Counted from the first letter of the stretch, positions 1 through 11,480 are shown. The stretch is DNA of 64,000 nt from Sipunculus nudus (GCA_026874595.1 CM049319.1:6458101-6522100); one strand, 5' to 3'. Numbers and translations are program-made. The notes: a model not told the origin generated them from the letters alone.

Positions 1-290
1 TATTGATTGGACACCAAGCAACCGCTTTCATCATTAATAGTAAGACTATAAATCTAGGTGAAACAACCAAACAGGTCGAAATGACGCAAAGAACCAGTGC
101 CGGATATGATTTATTCACAATTATGTCATCCAAAATGATTATGTTGAACCATTATTAGAAATATACTTCTGTTCTGCCAGGCCATAATCTACCCAGCTCG
201 TCATTATTTAACATCCTTGGCTGCGACTTGCATTTTTCATGGAGTCAAAAATGTACCCGTATGACCCTGATTCCATCACACACACACAAA
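1..290. other. Unassigned AT-rich sequence
   Basis: No open frame with splice signals and no repeat structure was recognised here. Confidence 0.4.
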
Positions 291-299
291 AACGAAGAA

Positions 300-400
300 T
301 TCCAATCTCTCTGTTCACTCCTTACGCAACGGTTATACACTGCAGTCATTTCAGACCAGCGTCGCTTTAATCACTGCTTCGAAGTGTCCAGGGGTCTTAT
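300..400 (+). mobile_element. Fragment similar to the 5' region of the LINE at 24.7 kb
   Basis: The stretch starting CTCCTTACGCAACGGTTA resembles, with many mismatches, the sequence at about 24730-24800 that lies just ahead of the endonuclease frame of the decayed non-LTR retrotransposon. Both contain a shared CGGTTANACACTGC core followed by an interrupted TTTAANC.CTGCTT block. I infer an old fragment of the same repeat family. By-eye similarity over about 80 bases is the only support. Confidence 0.35.
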
Positions 401-673
401 CCGATACCACGCTATCTTTGCCCTGTCCTAGCCCTGGTGGTGATAGCCGGAGGATCTTGCTATACAAGCAGCGGTTACGGTGAACGAAACAGAGAACGAA
501 AGCAATGTGTAACCGCAGCGCCAGGAGTGTAACGTTCTCTGGGAAACTTAATAAAATCTTTTAAACAGGCAATAGGCATTCGATCTCCCGTGCACACACT
601 AGCTGTTTAATGTCCATCTGTAAGAAGGTACAGTTCATGCAGCGTTTACCCTACAAGCCAGCCATATTTCAAA

Positions 674-1010
674 TTAATGTTGAGTCCTCCTTGAAAGACG
701 GATAATTTTTAGTTGCCTCCGCTCGGAGGGTATACCTTCATTCCCGTTCGTGTGTGTTTGTGTGTTTGTGTGTTTGTTCACCCGCGCATCATGAACGGAT
801 TTCGTGAAATTTTCAGGGCTTTTCCGGAATGGACCAAAAAAGAAACTATACGTTTTTGGTGTGGATCCGGCACAATACCCTGATTCAGGAACGGCATGGA
901 GGAATATTGACAAATGTCAAGTCACTAATGCGCGAATGAACCTGGAAATTTGGGAAGAATAAGTGAATGCAAACACATGGCGGAGGCTTGCATTCCTTAG
1001 ATTCCTGCAG
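674..1010. repeat. Probable old dispersed repeat with GT-rich tract
   Basis: A GC-richer block. A short hairpin (CCTCCG, two bases, CGGAGG, positions 716-729) precedes a GTGTGTTT-type tract (about 750-780), and sequence with a GATCCGG core follows. No frame with convincing splice sites was found. Its composition differs from the flanks and suggests an interspersed repeat, but no second copy was located in the window. Confidence 0.3.
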
Positions 1011-1302
1011 AGTTCTAGTTTAGTACATGTTATTTCTTCTTTATATTATGGAACACCTGATTTTACCATTAGGACTTGATGCTTTACTATTGTGAGATAT
1101 ATCTCGTGTTATGATATTCGTATATATCGTGAATTTACCCATGACACTTTACAAAAGAGCACTTAACAATCCTGAGAGACTTGTAAGAACTCATATCGGA
1201 GTTATATCTAACACTCATTTATTTTAGATCCTCGCAGAATTAAACTGGTGCTGTCTTAAACCACATAAACACTAGAATGGCACTCAACAGCAGGGGCGTA
1301 GC

Positions 1303-1304
<2 letters not shown>
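1011..1304. other. AT-rich sequence, nothing recognised
   Basis: No gene, repeat or RNA structure was recognised between the block above and the TA microsatellite. Confidence 0.4.

Positions 1305-1356
<52 letters not shown>
1305..1356. repeat. (TA)n microsatellite
   Basis: An uninterrupted run of about 26 TA dinucleotides. Confidence 0.97.
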
Positions 1357-1360
<4 letters not shown>

Positions 1361-1559
1361 TTAGGTTCCCTTTGCTATAAGAAGCGGATCCACAGGGGAC
1401 GCCTTCTACGCGCGGCCACCCGTTGAGCTGCAATATTTCTCATTTTATCTAATTTTTCCAATTTTCGTGATTTATTTTTGTTTTTCATATTTGTTTTTTT
1501 TTATTAAATAGCAATTATACTTGATTAAAGTTATCTACAGTTTATAACTTTCAAATTTA

Positions 1560-1760
1560 TTAGTTGAGTATAAAGATATTAACGAACAGCTGCAAAACAA
1601 CTGTAGAGCACCAGGCCATGATTGGGGCGACCGTGAACAATCTCAGGGTTCCTCTGGTGATACCGGTACTCGAAACGCGATCTGTGGTCTTAGCAGTCTT
1701 GTGTGCTGTCGAGACCACGGAACCCAGTAAAATGCAAAGTTTAACATAAGACTTCAACAT
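1560..1760 (-). CDS. Hypothetical small secreted protein, 66 aa
   Basis: A minus-strand ATG-to-TAA frame of 66 codons. The N-terminus looks like a signal peptide: lysines near residues 3 and 7, a hydrophobic core LCILLGSVV, then a small-residue STA cleavage-type site near residue 19. The remainder is Thr- and Val-rich with only two cysteines. An AATAAA hexamer (plus-strand TTTATT, 1556-1561) overlaps the stop codon. The segment has higher GC than its flanks. The opposite strand is also open over most of it, and no splice donor or relative was recognised, so this could be chance or part of a repeat. Product unknown. Confidence 0.25.
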   Translation of the reverse strand: MLKSYVKLCILLGSVVSTAHKTAKTTDRVSSTGITRGTLRLFTVAPIMAWCSTVVLQLFVNIFILN

Positions 1761-1784
1761 ATCAGTTATTTCACCCCGAGCATT

Positions 1785-2496
1785 TGTTACAGGTGCCCTT
1801 TTTATTGTGTGACACAGGCGTGACTCGTGTTGTAGCGCCCGTGTCTGGCCGCGTATTGCATTTCTCAGTTTAATCCGTACTGGTTGTCATGCTAGCTTGG
1901 GGCTTTCTCGCCTGGCCGAGCTCGCATGTGAACCCTAATATGTGGAGACACAGCGGTGTTTTTCTAGATGATTCCTGTAACGCGTGTTTACTGTGTGTTG
2001 TGTTGGATGCTTTAGACTGTTCGAGAAGTGGAAAATTCTCGGCTTGGCGTGAGAAGTTATAAATAGGGGGCTGTGTTTTAAATCAAGAGGGAGGAGAGAA
2101 GATTCCAGCGGACACAGACCTGTGGGACCTATCCGATTATCCAGTATTTTCAGGGATTCTACTATTACTAACTCTATTATACAATTTTATGCTGCCTGCC
2201 TCATACTTTCTGGATTGTTACAAGAGCTTTACATTAGACTGTTATTTTCCGAGAGTATACATTTTAAAGAACTTGTCGCTGTGGCGGTGGTGGTATCCAG
2301 GTACTGTGCACTTTGCTTATTAGGCTGTGTGATTATACTGATTTGATGTTATTCTGTTATTGTACTGTGTAATTGTATTGATTTAGTGTACTGTAATGTT
2401 AGGGTTGTTTTAAGAATAAATTATAGTTATTTGTAACAAAAAACCACTGACTTCTTTATGCATTCCCCTAGACATTTCACGCTGCCGAGTGTTACA
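1785..2496 (+). mobile_element. Solo LTR-like element
   Basis: The element starts TGTTACAG and ends GAGTGTTACA, so it has the TG...CA termini of an LTR. Inside, in the expected order, are a TATA box (TATAAATA, 2058-2065) and a polyadenylation signal (AATAAA, 2415-2420) about 75 bases before the 3' end. This matches U3, R and U5 of an LTR retrotransposon. No primer-binding site, polypurine tract or gag/pol frame follows, hence solo. The bases flanking each end (GCATT and GAATC) do not match, so no 5-bp target duplication is visible. The terminal TGTTACAG also occurs at both ends, so the alternative reading is an insert flanked by an 8-bp direct repeat. A frame at 2122-2346 lies inside the LTR and is not treated as a gene. 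Confidence 0.5.
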
Positions 2497-3492
2497 GAAT
2501 CTGATTTTTTTTAATCTCCATTACAAAATTTAGGTTCATCACGCATACATGATCTGTTTATATTAGGCTCCGTAACACATTACATTTAACAGACAACATT
2601 TTGCAAGTAAGAAACGTAAATGCGCTTTTGCGCCATTGACTGGTTTGAAAACGATTGAAATTTTATATCCTTATTTAGAAGAAATATAAATATCAAACAC
2701 TGAACCTCTCTACAGTTTGACTACATAACGCAAAGACATCAAAGAACAGTTTTCAGACATTTTATGTTGAAAATTGCCTCAAAATGTCCTCTTTACATTG
2801 CATAATCAAAAATAAATTTCCAATATGGAATAGGGATACCCCCTGCCATACCCTCCCCAGGTTCCTGTTACTAACCTTAATGAAACCATGGTTCATATTT
2901 GAAAATAAACATAAATATATTTTCATACACTAAAATATATAACGTATAGTAATGCCATTAATGATATTTTTTTTACATTACAATGCGCTTATATGTTTAT
3001 ACGTTTCTGTGGCGTTATGTTTCACCTTTATGTTTACTTGGGCCATTTATTTTGAGCATGTCCAAATATTTCAACATATCGTGTCTCTGTCCACGATCTT
3101 AAGCGTTATCGGCGTTCTCGTGCGTTTATGTGTTTGTAATAAAAATTTTAGGCGATTAGGTCAGACGTTTCTAGATCAAACGGCAATATGGACATAAATA
3201 AATTATATCCGCTCCTTAACAGCAAGAGTGGCAAGGCCTACACATGAAAGGCCTTTCGTAATCTTAGAGCAAGCGGCAAAGTAATCATATGATCCGACGA
3301 TAAGAGTGATTAATTCAGATTATAGGAGACATGAAATGACAAACAAATGCATCAATTACACCGTTATAGTGATCATCAACATTTACTTATGGCAGATTTT
3401 ATAAAATATCTTTTGGAAAAGGAATGCTGTTTGTACATCGGGTAGGTGCTCAAACAACTTAATAATCATTATAATATATAAGTGGTTTATTT

Positions 3493-3495
<3 letters not shown>
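2497..3495. other. AT-rich intergenic or intronic sequence
   Basis: No exon with paired splice signals was found. A hydrophobic frame on the plus strand at about 2952-3197 lacks a good start or splice context and is built from T-rich sequence. Confidence 0.4.
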
Positions 3496-3541
<46 letters not shown>

Positions 3542-3549
3542 ATATATAC
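3496..3549. repeat. (AT)n microsatellite
   Basis: AT dinucleotides with one TTT interruption near 3528. Confidence 0.95.
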
Positions 3550-3825
3550 AACAATTACCCCTCTGTCCCATGAGACATAAAAATGATGACTAGATTTGTT
3601 GACATATATACCAAATCCTTTGTGTGGCTGTTACTGCAACTCCACCATTTATTGAGACTGTTCTTGCAGAAAAAATATTCCCGTCAAATGTCGGCAGGAC
3701 TTCCTAACCCCATATAATGAGTAGTGACATTAAGTATAAATGCCCCTGAGCGCCCGTGTCACTGACTGTGATGTTAGTACTCAGACTGTGAGATTTAATA
3801 TCATGATTTGTAACCTCTGTTTTAC

Positions 3826-4017
3826 CTGGCGCACGCCACCCAATCGGTTTAGTATCAATAATTCAAACAAAATTCCCAAAAGAAGACCTTTTTCAACCGT
3901 GCACGCTACTCTAGCAGACGACTGGGTCACTACCGGGCTGGCTTCCCGCCAAAATATGATTCTCTCCATGTCTTCATTCAAGTCTCGGGGGATTCCTGGT
4001 TCAATGAGTCTGCATCG
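3826..4017 (-). CDS. Probable internal exon (exon 3) of an unknown minus-strand gene
   Basis: A 192-bp open segment of 64 codons on the minus strand. An acceptor-like CTTTGGCAG lies just upstream in the sense direction and a CAG|GTAAAA donor follows. Both ends are in phase 0, matching the probable exons at 5679-5774 and 10065-10160 on the same strand, so a single gene is proposed. The N-terminal half is polar (IEPGIPRDLNEDMER). The C-terminal third holds a short hydrophobic stretch (GLLLGILFELLIL). Upstream the frame stays open for some 15 codons beyond the acceptor. The family is not recognised, and its link to the other two exons rests on strand, spacing and phase only. A repeat-derived frame is the main alternative. 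Confidence 0.4.
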
Positions 4018-4069
4018 CTGCCAAAGGGCAACATTAAGTGAATTATTGCTAACCGTATTTTCCTAACCC

Positions 4070-5560
4070 TGACAAGTCTAGGCAATTAATGTTTTTCATT
4101 ACAAGACGACAGCCTTCATCGCTTGGCTATTACTGAATACCATATACTTAAAGACGGCCGCACATGATTTTCAAACGCAAACATTGTCAAAGTCTTACTT
4201 AATAATTATGGACTTAGCAAATTGATTTCTAGCCACCAGATTATTTTTTTTTACACAAATACCCCGCATTTTCTTCTTTAATGCCTCAGGGTAATTTAAA
4301 TTTGATCGACGCATCAAAGAATAATGTTATCAGATGAGAAAACCAGAACAAGGTCTATTTATTCCGGGCGAGGAAAAGATAAGAACTGACCCTGCTGATC
4401 CGCCACCAAGGATTTGAACATCAAAGTATTTCGATTGGTTATACCAAATGACAAAACTTAAACAATGATAGCCTTTTATTCAATTCTGTTCTGCCCTTTG
4501 CTGCACTTATATAAAAACTGTTAATTACGTATGCAAATGACAAAAGAAAATGGCGTTCCATGAATTTTTTTATATACATTCCTGTTTTCTTATTTAAACC
4601 AAATTAGTCTGAGAAATTGCATATTTTTGTTATCAAATTTAATCGTTTCTGTGTAACTTAAGCCACACATATCGAAACAAAGCTATATCGAAACAATCCA
4701 TTTGCGGGAGGTACACTTAACTATAATCTGTTACATGCAGAAAACTATTTAAAAAATCATACTGATGCCCATTCTAAGACAATATCTGTGAAGCTTAATT
4801 ACCTGTCTAGTGTAATTTTATTTATCATTCTTCAAAGGGACATTGTTATAACATAATCTTAAAGAAGGTGGTCACACCTTAACATATATTGAGTCTTGTA
4901 GCTTTTTCTAAAAGGCGACATGGACAAATATTCGTGATAAATATTTTTGTTACCCTCTCTTCAAAGAGCTATTGATACGCAAATGGACTATACTAATGGC
5001 TAAAGGCTAATTTATGATTCAAAATGGAATCATACGAAATACCTACGTGGACCATATTATATGCTTGTTTCAGTCTTTACAATGGAGGATTTGAAGGACA
5101 AGTAGACATGCAAGTTTAAACATGTTACAATTAACAATGAAAAACTTGCGGTTTTATGGCTTGGTTGAATTTTGGTACTTTCCTCCTTAACCTAAATATC
5201 TTGCAGCACAACCTTACAATACCACTTTAATTTGGAAGTTTTCTATACGTTAAAATATCCGGAATATCCCCTCTCTTCACATAATCATAAGAAAAACAGA
5301 TTTTTAAATATAAGTTAGGAGAAAAAAATTTTTGCATGTGGTGATGTTGTTAAAATGTACACACACGTCTAATGGTTGGTCAGGTACATTGTCAGTAAAA
5401 GCTTACCTGAATGCCATGCGGTGTTCTATCTTGATATTCATCAAGATCTACATTGCAGTTTCCGACGTTAGCAGGCACGTCACTCTGACATCTTCATGTA
5501 AACAAACAAAACCCAGATAACCGGGCCTCGTTTATCCGGGCAAATAAACAATCCCGCTAC
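4070..5560. other. Intron-like AT-rich sequence
   Basis: If the minus-strand gene model is right, the first 1.5 kb of this stretch is intron between its second and third exons. No repeat or second gene was recognised. Confidence 0.4.
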
Positions 5561-5678
5561 AAGTTCGGATAACTTAGTTAGAATTGGTTATATTTTGTTC
5601 GACAGGATACGTTTGTTTCACCGCATTGTGCGTGGCACACGACAAACATGCACATGATACATATATGCGATAACTTAC

Positions 5679-5774
5679 CTCGTGTCGGGTTCGTTTCCGG
5701 CGAAAGGATCTTGTGGAGCGACCAGTAGGGACCCGGACCAACCGGTACTTTTTCTTATCTGATTCCTGCACAGG
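5679..5774 (-). CDS. Probable internal exon (exon 2) of an unknown minus-strand gene
   Basis: A 96-bp segment of 32 codons, phase 0 at both ends. The acceptor is preceded by a pyrimidine tract (TTCCTTCTGCAG) and the donor is consensus GAG|GTAAGT. A second possible acceptor lies 9 bases inside the exon (CCTGTGCAG), which would remove three codons in frame. The peptide is strongly basic: ESDKKK near the start and a cluster SFRRKRTRHE at the end, which could be a nuclear-localisation or membrane-proximal signal. GC content is far above the flanking introns. The protein family is not recognised. Together with exon 1 (acidic) this gives an acidic-then-basic N-terminus. Confidence 0.6.
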
Positions 5775-5859
5775 CTGCAGAAGGAATAATTCAATAGATT
5801 TAGTATTAAATGCATAATTTGCCAAGAAGGCGTTCTACAGTAGCTTATCCATCTATATT

Positions 5860-5926
5860 TTCTATCTATCAATCTATCAATCTATCTATCTATCTATATA
5901 TATATATTATAGATATATATATTGTT
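5860..5926. repeat. (TATC)n microsatellite passing into TA repeat
   Basis: Imperfect CTAT/ATCT units followed by TATATA. Confidence 0.9.
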
Positions 5927-5929
5927 GGT

Positions 5930-7605
5930 TGTCGTTTTATCTATTATCATGTTATCTTAAAGAACATCATTCCCATACTGATTTTTTTATTTTTTTAAAT
6001 ATTTAAATTGAAAAATTACCTCCTAATATAACTATTATACAGAAAATCATCATCGTATAAATGCACTTGATTTGAATACACGATTTTCAAAATGATATAG
6101 AAGGATCTAGAAATTTAATTGCCAATACATTACCGTACTCCGTACACTACCCTGTTACGTCATGAAGATCAATTTAGTTGTCAGTATCAAAAGACCATGC
6201 ACGTCAGTTCTTGTCTCACAGTAAAAAGACTTATTAGGGGACTAATTGCAATTAAGGAAATGAAGATTACCCGTTTACAATGCAAACACCACTTTTTTTC
6301 TCCTTGCTTTGGCGTATTAGCTTGTGACTAATACGGTCTCGTTAATGGTATATGTGAACTGAAGAATGCAGGCCGCTTACACTACTGGGACGTATATTTT
6401 AAGACCTGGTCGTCGTAAAGAAGCACTCGCTGACAGACAGATATCGGTCCATATATAGCTAGTTGAGCTGTGAAACGCTACTTGCTTAAAAAAAGCTATG
6501 CGTTATTTTTGGTACTCTTGTGCATGTTGTGTTTAGTGTAGCGGTAACGTGCAATTTAAGTCAAGGTTTCTTTCACACCACTGTGCAGCAGAGATTTAAA
6601 TATGGCAGTTGATTTTATCGAATTATATAAAAGTTACCTATGGCTACTATAAGTCGAGGTAATTCTTTTTGTTTGACTCAAATTACCGGTTTCATCTGCA
6701 GCCGACGATGTGACCTTCATATCTTCAGGGTGGTATTCCAAAGTATATCATTTTCTCCCATCAGGATTTACCACACGTTTCACGAAGGTTTTTTTTATAT
6801 CGCATATCCTTGGAGTAATGGTTTCTCGTGAAAAATGAAGAAAACTACGGACTGCCGGAAGCCCATTTGTGCAGGCAAGGGTGAATCAGCGAGATGGTCA
6901 TTAGCACTCTCTTATCTGACCATCCCCATTATACGAGCTTATATACACTTTCGAACTATATTATCTTAAAGTTATCATTGAACATATATGACTCTGCAAG
7001 TAGCTGTTGGTATAATGCAAGGAAGATTCAATGAAACCTGCTAAAAATGACGTTTATACGTAAATGAAAGACCACTGCATGCTTTGCCCTTAATTATGTG
7101 GCTAGTCAGCAGATATAAGATAAAGTTCTAATGCGACTGGTCATTTCTTGGCGTTTTCACGTTCATGCAACAATTTTCATTTCAACTGAACAGAACACTT
7201 TGAAAACAAGACCTTATTGAATTTCAGAATAATTTGTAATGAAAAGTGTTATGCTCAGTGCACACGCAGCTCTGTGTATTGAATGAATGCGCTGGGCAGG
7301 CTGTCCGCTGGGGACGCTAATTGTTTGCCTGCAATATTTCAGGCAGACAGGCATATTCTGCCTCCACACACGAGAGTATCGGCATTAGCGAAATCCCGTA
7401 TTATTTCTGACTTGACATTCATATAAAGATCAAGCAAGGTATCACAGTCTATCGTTTGAGGATGAAGACAATCTTATGATATTTGCGATATATTATCAAA
7501 TGCAATTATGCTATTCTTAAAAATTAATACTTCTAATATATATAATCTAATATTTGGTAATATTTTCCACGTTATAAATGTTTTTGTAGTACTGACAGAA
7601 CTTTC
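5930..7605. other. Intron-like AT-rich sequence
   Basis: This lies within the large first intron proposed for the minus-strand gene. A short hairpin (TGCCTG...CAGGCA) occurs near 7325-7345. Nothing else was recognised. Confidence 0.35.
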
Positions 7606-7609
7606 TTTC

Positions 7610-7770
7610 TACTGAACTCGAGATAGCCTCGGCCTTATTTCCGAGTCCTTACTTCCGAGTTCGAATACAAAGCCTATTCGAGGACCCTCGAGTCCAATCC
7701 CGAGTCCCTAAGAAAAAAGACTCGAATCCGGACACAAGTCCAAGTCCGCACTCGAGTCCTATATCACGGT
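7610..7770 (+). repeat. Degenerate GAGTCC-rich repeat block, copy 1
   Basis: Many variants of ACTCGAGTCC, CCGAGTCC and AAGTCC in about 160 bases. The same vocabulary recurs at 9058-9150 in the same orientation. Confidence 0.7.
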
Positions 7771-9057
7771 TTGATCCTGAATGACCGGATTAGGTGCTAT
7801 ATTACAGATTTTAAGGCTTAGATTTACCGCCAAGCACAAACAACGGAAGGTGATACATGGAAATTACCAAAGACAGGTGTACATCACCTGTGACAAAAGG
7901 GCAAGGCCGGATCCAGAGAGGGTGTATTGGGTGTTGCAACCATCATACTAACCTTGCAAATATTACGTTTTCTACAAATCTCAATTCACTGTAAAATATG
8001 TTCATTTCAAGTAAAATACCTCTCACGGTACTTATGACTTGTGAGGAATGTCGCTGGCCTTTTTCATGAATCAGTCCCCTGCAGTCCCCCTTGTTATAAA
8101 AATTCCGATTTCGGCCCTGCAGGCCACTAATTTACCTCAATGATTGTTCTATTTAATAACTGAACTACAAGGTAAGGTCCTCGGCCGTATCTAACTCTCT
8201 GTAAAGAAAACCTTAAATATTCATTTAAAAGAAAGCTTACATGTCCATGCATAGTTAAATTAAATCTTTATCATCATGGAACCTTTCTTTTTATTCAACC
8301 AACATAAGTGAAATTTTTCACATTTTCCCAATTTTTTCTTGTGTAATTTATTCATAAATAATATAAATGCAAGTAGAATGTCATGATCAAACCAGAATAT
8401 TGAAAACTAGCTGTACGGAGAATTTACTTATTGAGTATAGGTTTCACACAAATACGTAAAAAGAAAACAAGGTATCTTTATGGTTAGGGTGAAATTCTGA
8501 CAGAAAAAAGGTACCTTGGCAGAGACAGGTTCTAATGGCTTTAGGTCAGGTTCTGGCTTCTGAATTAATTCTAGCATTGAGCGTAATATATTAAATATAG
8601 ACTAAACGAATAAGGCAAAAAAATAAGGCGTGGTTCTAAGGCACCGCCCGTGTCAATTTAACCCCCACATCAAAATTTTTTATTTTGATTTTATCTCTAA
8701 GAAGATATAATAATACAATTTTTATAAGATTATCTTTGTTATGTAGTGCTTTTACCTGTTTAGCAAAAAAAAACTTCTCTTATTTTCATGCTTTTCCCTG
8801 ATCGTGTGAAATTTTTATCGAAACTTTCAAAAGAAAGGTAAAAAAATAAACCATCGCCCGCCCGCCCGCACTGATTTCTGTAAACAAATTGCCTGAAAAC
8901 CATATATTTAATTTACATTTAATTCCCGATGAGGAGAAAGCCTTTAGCAATGTCCTTTTTTTGTACTAATATATCAATACTTTGCACATAAATGTAGTCT
9001 TTATATTGCTTTTTCCAACTGTATATCAGGTTATGTGACTTTTTTTCAACTTAAATC
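7771..9057. other. Sequence between the two GAGTCC blocks
   Basis: This includes a GC-richer portion near 7900-8120 with a GGCCGGATCCAGAG core that may be an old repeat, and AT-rich sequence with a short GCCC tandem at about 8853-8868. No gene was recognised. The two flanking blocks could mark the ends of one larger repeat. Confidence 0.3.
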
Positions 9058-9150
9058 GAGATGACCGTCGAGTCCAAGTCCAAGTCAGTGCAAAAGAGGA
9101 CTCAGTCCCGGACTCGAATCCAAGCCCGACCTGATTCCTTTGTCACTGAA
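9058..9150 (+). repeat. Degenerate GAGTCC-rich repeat block, copy 2
   Basis: This shares CGAGTCCAAGTCCAAGTC and ACTCGAATCC with the block at 7610-7770. Confidence 0.65.
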
Positions 9151-9764
9151 TCAGTACCAGCTCACACAAGTGGATAACAGTACTTGAAACAGAAATCAAT
9201 TATATACCTCAATGAGATACAGGTGACAAACGGAAGATGAACATCTGATGCCGTGTTCATGTTCTATTAACGTGAAGAGTACTCCATATAAATATGGAAC
9301 CACGTGACATATTGGTGTTAAAATACGCCAGGTCCCCATGTCTGCTTTCAAGAAAAGCTGGTTTGAAGAGAAAAATCTATAATTTATTTTTGGGATCGAA
9401 ACCTAAACAGCAAGCGACAAAATAGCACTGGAATAATAATAGAACAGACGGTGTCATTGGTCATGATAAGCTGACAAAAGTAGGTGTTGAGATGTTACCA
9501 TAGTCGGGGCAGACGTCTGGACAGACTGCCGGGGTCTGGAGGGTTCTAGAACGGTGCCGCCAAGGATGAACATCACGCCGCTTTTAATGTCAACATGATT
9601 GGTCAGGCGTTATCCGTCCAGCTATAACCCGATCTACCTGACTCCGCTAAATCCCACGTACTTCAATAAAATGGTAAAATGTGTCTGTCTGTTTGCATAG
9701 ACTGGTCACGATCTCCAGAGTAATGGTAAGATATTGGGTTATCACAAAATTAATTCAGTGGAGT

Positions 9765-9797
9765 TATATATATATATATATCATGCCTTATTATCTG

Positions 9798-9850
<53 letters not shown>

Positions 9851-9871
9851 TTATATATATATATATATATT
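9765..9871. repeat. (AT)n microsatellite, three runs
   Basis: AT runs interrupted by a short unique segment (about 9782-9798) and by TTTATTTA. Confidence 0.95.
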
Positions 9872-10064
9872 ATGCTAGAGCTGGTGGAGAGACAGACTTA
9901 CAAACAAAAAAAGGACAACAGACAAACTGACGGACGAAACGAACAAGGTGGAATGAAAAAAAGAAAACACGAAAAACAAACACAAATCATAAAATCAAAG
10001 ATTATTTAATTGAAATAAAATTAACTCATTAAACTGTTTTTTTTTAAGAAGACATGAGACTCAC

Positions 10065-10160
10065 CTCGGCGTCCCCGACGTCCCAGTCGAGGCCGGGGAA
10101 CACCGCTAAGTCATCCGGGATATCACTGTCCATCGCGTAAACGCCTCCTCCGTTTTCCAT
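10065..10160 (-). CDS. Probable first coding exon of an unknown minus-strand gene
   Basis: Read on the minus strand, ATG at 10160 opens a 32-codon frame that ends exactly at a consensus donor (GCCGAG|GTGAGT), phase 0. The start context is favourable (A at -3, G at +4), and an in-frame TAG lies 22 codons upstream, so this ATG is the best start. The peptide is acidic (MDSDIPDDLAVFPGLDWDV), like an activation-domain or cytoplasmic N-terminus. The segment is GC-rich against AT-rich flanks. Exon length (96 bp) and phase match the proposed exon 2 at 5679-5774, giving a first intron of about 4.3 kb. The product is not recognised. The exon call is fairly secure, the gene identity is not. Confidence 0.65.
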
Positions 10161-10420
10161 ACTATCTTCTAGGCCCGAACGATCCCGGGACCACGCGTGC
10201 GTGATGCATAAATCCTTCAATATCTACCTTCAGGTAGACGACTGACCATTTATTCACGTATCTCACCCAGAACTAGTGAGCCAGAACCCTTCCAATGCCG
10301 TTAAAGCAGCTCCACTTGAGATTATAACACACAGATTGTATTTTAATGACCATGTTTATACGGCACCCACAAAGGGCCTCCCCGCGATGTCAGGCACATC
10401 ATTCCCGGCTACCCTGTGAT
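10161..10420 (-). promoter_or_regulatory. Probable 5' UTR/promoter region of the minus-strand gene
   Basis: Sequence upstream of the start codon at 10160 is richer in GC and CpG than its surroundings (for example CCGGGACCACGCGTGCGTGATG). No TATA box was identified. The role is inferred only from position. Confidence 0.3.
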
Positions 10421-10487
10421 CGGCTCGGCGGGATTGTCTCGCATATGTCGTTTATGTGAAGTAATTATTGACTTCATTGATTTTCAG

Positions 10488-10619
10488 GTCGTCGAGTGGC
10501 TGATCTTGACTTATGTAGCTGGGCTTTCGGGCATTTTTCTCCTGCAGGTTCCAGGTTCTCTGCCTGCTGAGGACAGAAAACAGCAACGATACAGATCTTC
10601 TGATTTAAATGCTCTATAA
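10488..10619 (+). CDS. Possible plus-strand exon with a hydrophobic segment
   Basis: An acceptor-like CTTCATTGATTTTCAG precedes a 43-codon frame that ends in TAA at 10619. It begins VVEWLILTYVAGLSGIFLLQ, a plausible membrane helix, and continues polar. It faintly recalls membrane segments of TRP-type channels, but this is a by-eye impression over about 13 residues. A second CTCCTGCAG acceptor-like site lies inside. No upstream partner exon was found. It could be a decayed exon or chance. Confidence 0.2.
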   Translation, partial: VVEWLILTYVAGLSGIFLLQVPGSLPAEDRKQQRYRSSDLNAL

Positions 10620-10699
10620 CAAATTAGGAAAATTTGACTCATCTTAATCAAGAAAGGTAAAGAATGAATTATCCCAGTATTAAGTACGACGGTATTCAT

Positions 10700-11480
10700 A
10701 TATTAAAGGAACTCAATAAAAATCTGCACGTAATAGTCTAGAGGCGAATCCTGGATTGTATGGAAGGGGGATTATGTCATTTATTATATTGTTTTATACC
10801 TGAAAAAGGTTCTAGCACTCTAGGAAGATTGCGGTATTCTTAAAACTTAGTAAGACAATGTAATTTCTCATAGCAAGGGCTGTTCTAAACCTCTTAAGCT
10901 CCATCCCTTCTGGATTCGGCTCTCCTGGGTATATTAATAAGATAGATATATTCAATAACCATTGTTCAGTGTTGTATTGTTACGGTACATGTTTGACCAG
11001 TATTCCTCCGGCATGACTTCCTAGTCTTTTCTTACAATAAACGATAAGAATTAGGCTTTTGTCTGATGGCTGGAAATGTAAGACTTGGGAGGAAAATGTC
11101 ACTTGCTGAAAACCAGCCGTGGCTTCTGAGGAAAACGTTGAATCATGATTAAAGATTCGTTGTCATATCTTAATTATAAGTTATTGCTTCTGTATTGTTT
11201 ATATAATCGCAGAAAATATGAAAGCAAGGCTTGATAATAATGTATAATCTTGTTATAAGATTATAAGGGTCACTGTCATCTTGATTCCACTGACACTGCC
11301 ATTTACAAACACCGAAACTAGCTTTAAAACAAAAGGTCCATAATTTATAATTTAATTCCCTGCCTTTCATTAAATTCAGCGACAGCAGCTTTTTAATAGT
11401 ATCTTTTAATAGCTCTTGCATTTGGAACAATACTTGATTGATCAAATGAACAGTCAGTGTGTGTAAACTTATATGACACC
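10700..11480. other. AT-rich sequence, nothing recognised
   Basis: No exon, repeat or RNA was recognised. Confidence 0.4.

Noticed and set aside
9480..9600. Possible minus-strand exon ending at ATG|GTAACA
   Set aside because: Two frames are open, no acceptor is evident and the donor is weak, so it was not added to the minus-strand gene.
9681..10009. Two overlapping open frames on the plus strand
   Set aside because: They are largely translations of (AT)n microsatellite (Ile-Tyr repeats).
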